Positions 63,019-64,000 of a stretch of 64,000 nucleotides of DNA are shown here, piece after piece. Positions within the stretch are counted from its first letter, which is position 1, and the number at the start of each line of letters is the position of its first letter. The stretch spans positions 39,739 to 103,738 of the forward strand of contig DATKAN010000055.1 of NCBI GenBank assembly GCA_035498035.1. The letters run 5' to 3'. Source of the stretch: Nitrospiria bacterium (GTDB lineage Bacteria; Nitrospirota; Nitrospiria; JACQBZ01). Position numbers and translations under genes: made by a program. The notes beneath the pieces were generated by a model. That model was not told the origin of the DNA. It searched no databases and saw only the letters and a list, made by a program, of their open reading frames with translations.

Positions 63019-64000
63019 ATGAAGAAATTTACACCCAACGCCCCAGGCAAGCAAGAGGGAGAGGCCCCGAAACCTTTGCCTTTGGAGGGGGCGGCGCCGG
63101 CCTCCATCACCGAACGGCCCGGCCCGATCAAGACATTTTGGAGTATACCGCCCGAGGAACTTTTTGAACAGCTGCGAGCTTCCCCGCAGGGGTTGACCAC
63201 CGGAGAGGCACGGGCCCGGATCGAGCGCTTCGGCCCCAACCTTCTGAAATCCAAAAAACGCTCGGACGCGTTCACCCTTCTGCTCGCGCAATTCAAAACG
63301 CCGATCATCCTGATCCTTCTCCTGGCCGCGGGCCTGTCCTTCTTTCTCCGCAATCCCGTGGATGCCCTCATCATCCTGACGATTGTCGCCGTCAGCGGCC
63401 TGCTCGGTTTCTGGCAGGAACGAGGTGCGGCCGGCGCCGTCGAGAAGCTGCTGGCGATCATCCAGATCAAGGCCGAAGTCCTTAGGGAAGGAAGTATGAT
63501 CGAAATTCCGGTTGAAGAGATCGTGCCGGGAGAGATTGTCCTGCTGAATGCCGGAGACAGCGTGCCCGGCGACTGCCGGATTTTGATCTCCAAGGATCTT
63601 TTCATCGATGAAGCGGCCTTGACCGGCGAAACCTATCCCGTCGAAAAAACGGCCGGGGTCTTGCCGTCGGAAACGCCGCTGGCCTGGCGAACCAACACGC
63701 TTTGGATGGGCACTCATGTGATCAGCGGCACCGCAAAGGCCGTGGTGGTCCGCACGGGCGCAAAAACCGAATTCGGCCGGGTAGCCGAACGGCTGAAACT
63801 CCGACCACCGGAGACTGAATTCGAACGGGGCGTCCGACGGTTCGGCTACCTCTTGATGGAAGTGACCCTGGTGCTGGTGATCGCAATCCTCGCAATCAAC
63901 GTCTATCTGGACCGGCCGGTATTGGACTCTTTCCTCTTTTCGTTAGCCCTCGCGGTGGGCTTGACCCCTCAGCTCCTGCCGGCGATCATCAGCATCAACC
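63019..64000 (+). CDS. MgtA-like P-type ATPase, cut by the window end
   Basis: At least 327 residues of a P-type cation ATPase; no stop occurs before base 64000. The cytosolic N-terminus is followed by helices near ILILLLAAGLSFFL and ALIILTIVAVSGLLGFWQE. The actuator loop TGET is seen in LTGETYPVEK, and the third and fourth helices include VGLTPQLLPAIISIN, the magnesium-type PE(M/L)LP-like helix 4 motif. The DKTG phosphorylation site would lie beyond the window. The layout fits the MgtA/MgtB (type IIIB) class. A ribosome site is not obvious close to the ATG at 63019. Confidence 0.85.
   Translation, partial: MKKFTPNAPGKQEGEAPKPLPLEGAAPASITERPGPIKTFWSIPPEELFEQLRASPQGLTTGEARARIERFGPNLLKSKKRSDAFTLLLAQFKTPIILILLLAAGLSFFLRNPVDALIILTIVAVSGLLGFWQERGAAGAVEKLLAIIQIKAEVLREGSMIEIPVEEIVPGEIVLLNAGDSVPGDCRILISKDLFIDEAALTGETYPVEKTAGVLPSETPLAWRTNTLWMGTHVISGTAKAVVVRTGAKTEFGRVAERLKLRPPETEFERGVRRFGYLLMEVTLVLVIAILAINVYLDRPVLDSFLFSLALAVGLTPQLLPAIISIN

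Overview
The window reads as about 64 kb of chromosome from a GC-rich, Gram-negative bacterium. Signs of an outer membrane are several lipobox signal peptides, an ExbB/ExbD motor, a SurA-like periplasmic chaperone and multiheme periplasmic cytochromes. The mix of c7-type triheme cytochromes, paired DUF507 proteins, a cobalamin-dependent ribonucleotide reductase, HrcA/CIRCE control and an archaeal-type S-adenosylmethionine synthetase suggests Nitrospirota or a neighbouring deep phylum. That placement is inference; no rRNA or other definitive marker is present. No insertion sequence, phage, CRISPR array or plasmid gene was seen. Gene density is high, with many 4-nt start/stop overlaps and no gene-free stretch above 300 bases (the longest is 1880-2159).

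Region 1 (1-5000, + strand) is the most distinctive part. Four secreted triheme c7-type cytochromes, a cupredoxin and a seven-repeat beta-propeller-like protein lie together. Three of the cytochromes share an extra N-terminal module, and the four differ in how they are anchored: N-terminal membrane segment, Pro/Ala linker or lipid. This looks like a periplasmic or cell-surface electron-transfer module.

Region 2 (5033-15264, - strand) is a probable operon: UDP-glucose dehydrogenase, three TPR proteins (two of them lipoproteins), a small secreted protein, then ExbB, ExbD, ExbD and a TonB/AgmX-like protein. The composition resembles the core of the myxobacterial Agl-Glt machinery. One ExbD has Asn where the proton-carrying Asp is expected.

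Region 3 (15410-32528) holds rsmI, a TPR lipoprotein, a GGDEF protein, a TusA-like protein, pyrF, tRNA-Leu(CAA), a HEAT protein, an M28 peptidase, small membrane and PilZ proteins and argB. It then runs through a long - strand block dprA-topA-trmFO-xerC-hslV-hslU, the same order as the Bacillus codY operon, headed by a good promoter with an inverted repeat. Two DUF507 genes end the region.

Region 4 (32591-49998, + strand) starts at a near-consensus promoter. It carries a monoheme cytochrome c, nrdJ, a MEMO-like protein, a GAF-GGDEF protein, a response regulator, valS-nadC-birA-coaX, then the heat-shock cluster hrcA-grpE-dnaK-dnaJ under a perfect CIRCE element, followed by a palindromic terminator, rsmE and an RDD protein.

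Region 5 (49999-64000) has fabI, an OB-fold secreted protein, an EVE protein, an EamA transporter and a SurA-like protein. A - strand run follows: ridA-like, nucleotidyltransferase, deoC, mltG, ruvX, a coiled-coil protein, alaS, archaeal-type MAT and the AmmeMemoRadiSam radical SAM enzyme. The window ends in a DUF502 gene and the start of an MgtA-like P-type ATPase. The radical SAM enzyme here and the MEMO-like protein at 34.9 kb belong to the same three-part uncharacterised system; the third partner (AMMECR1) is not in the window.
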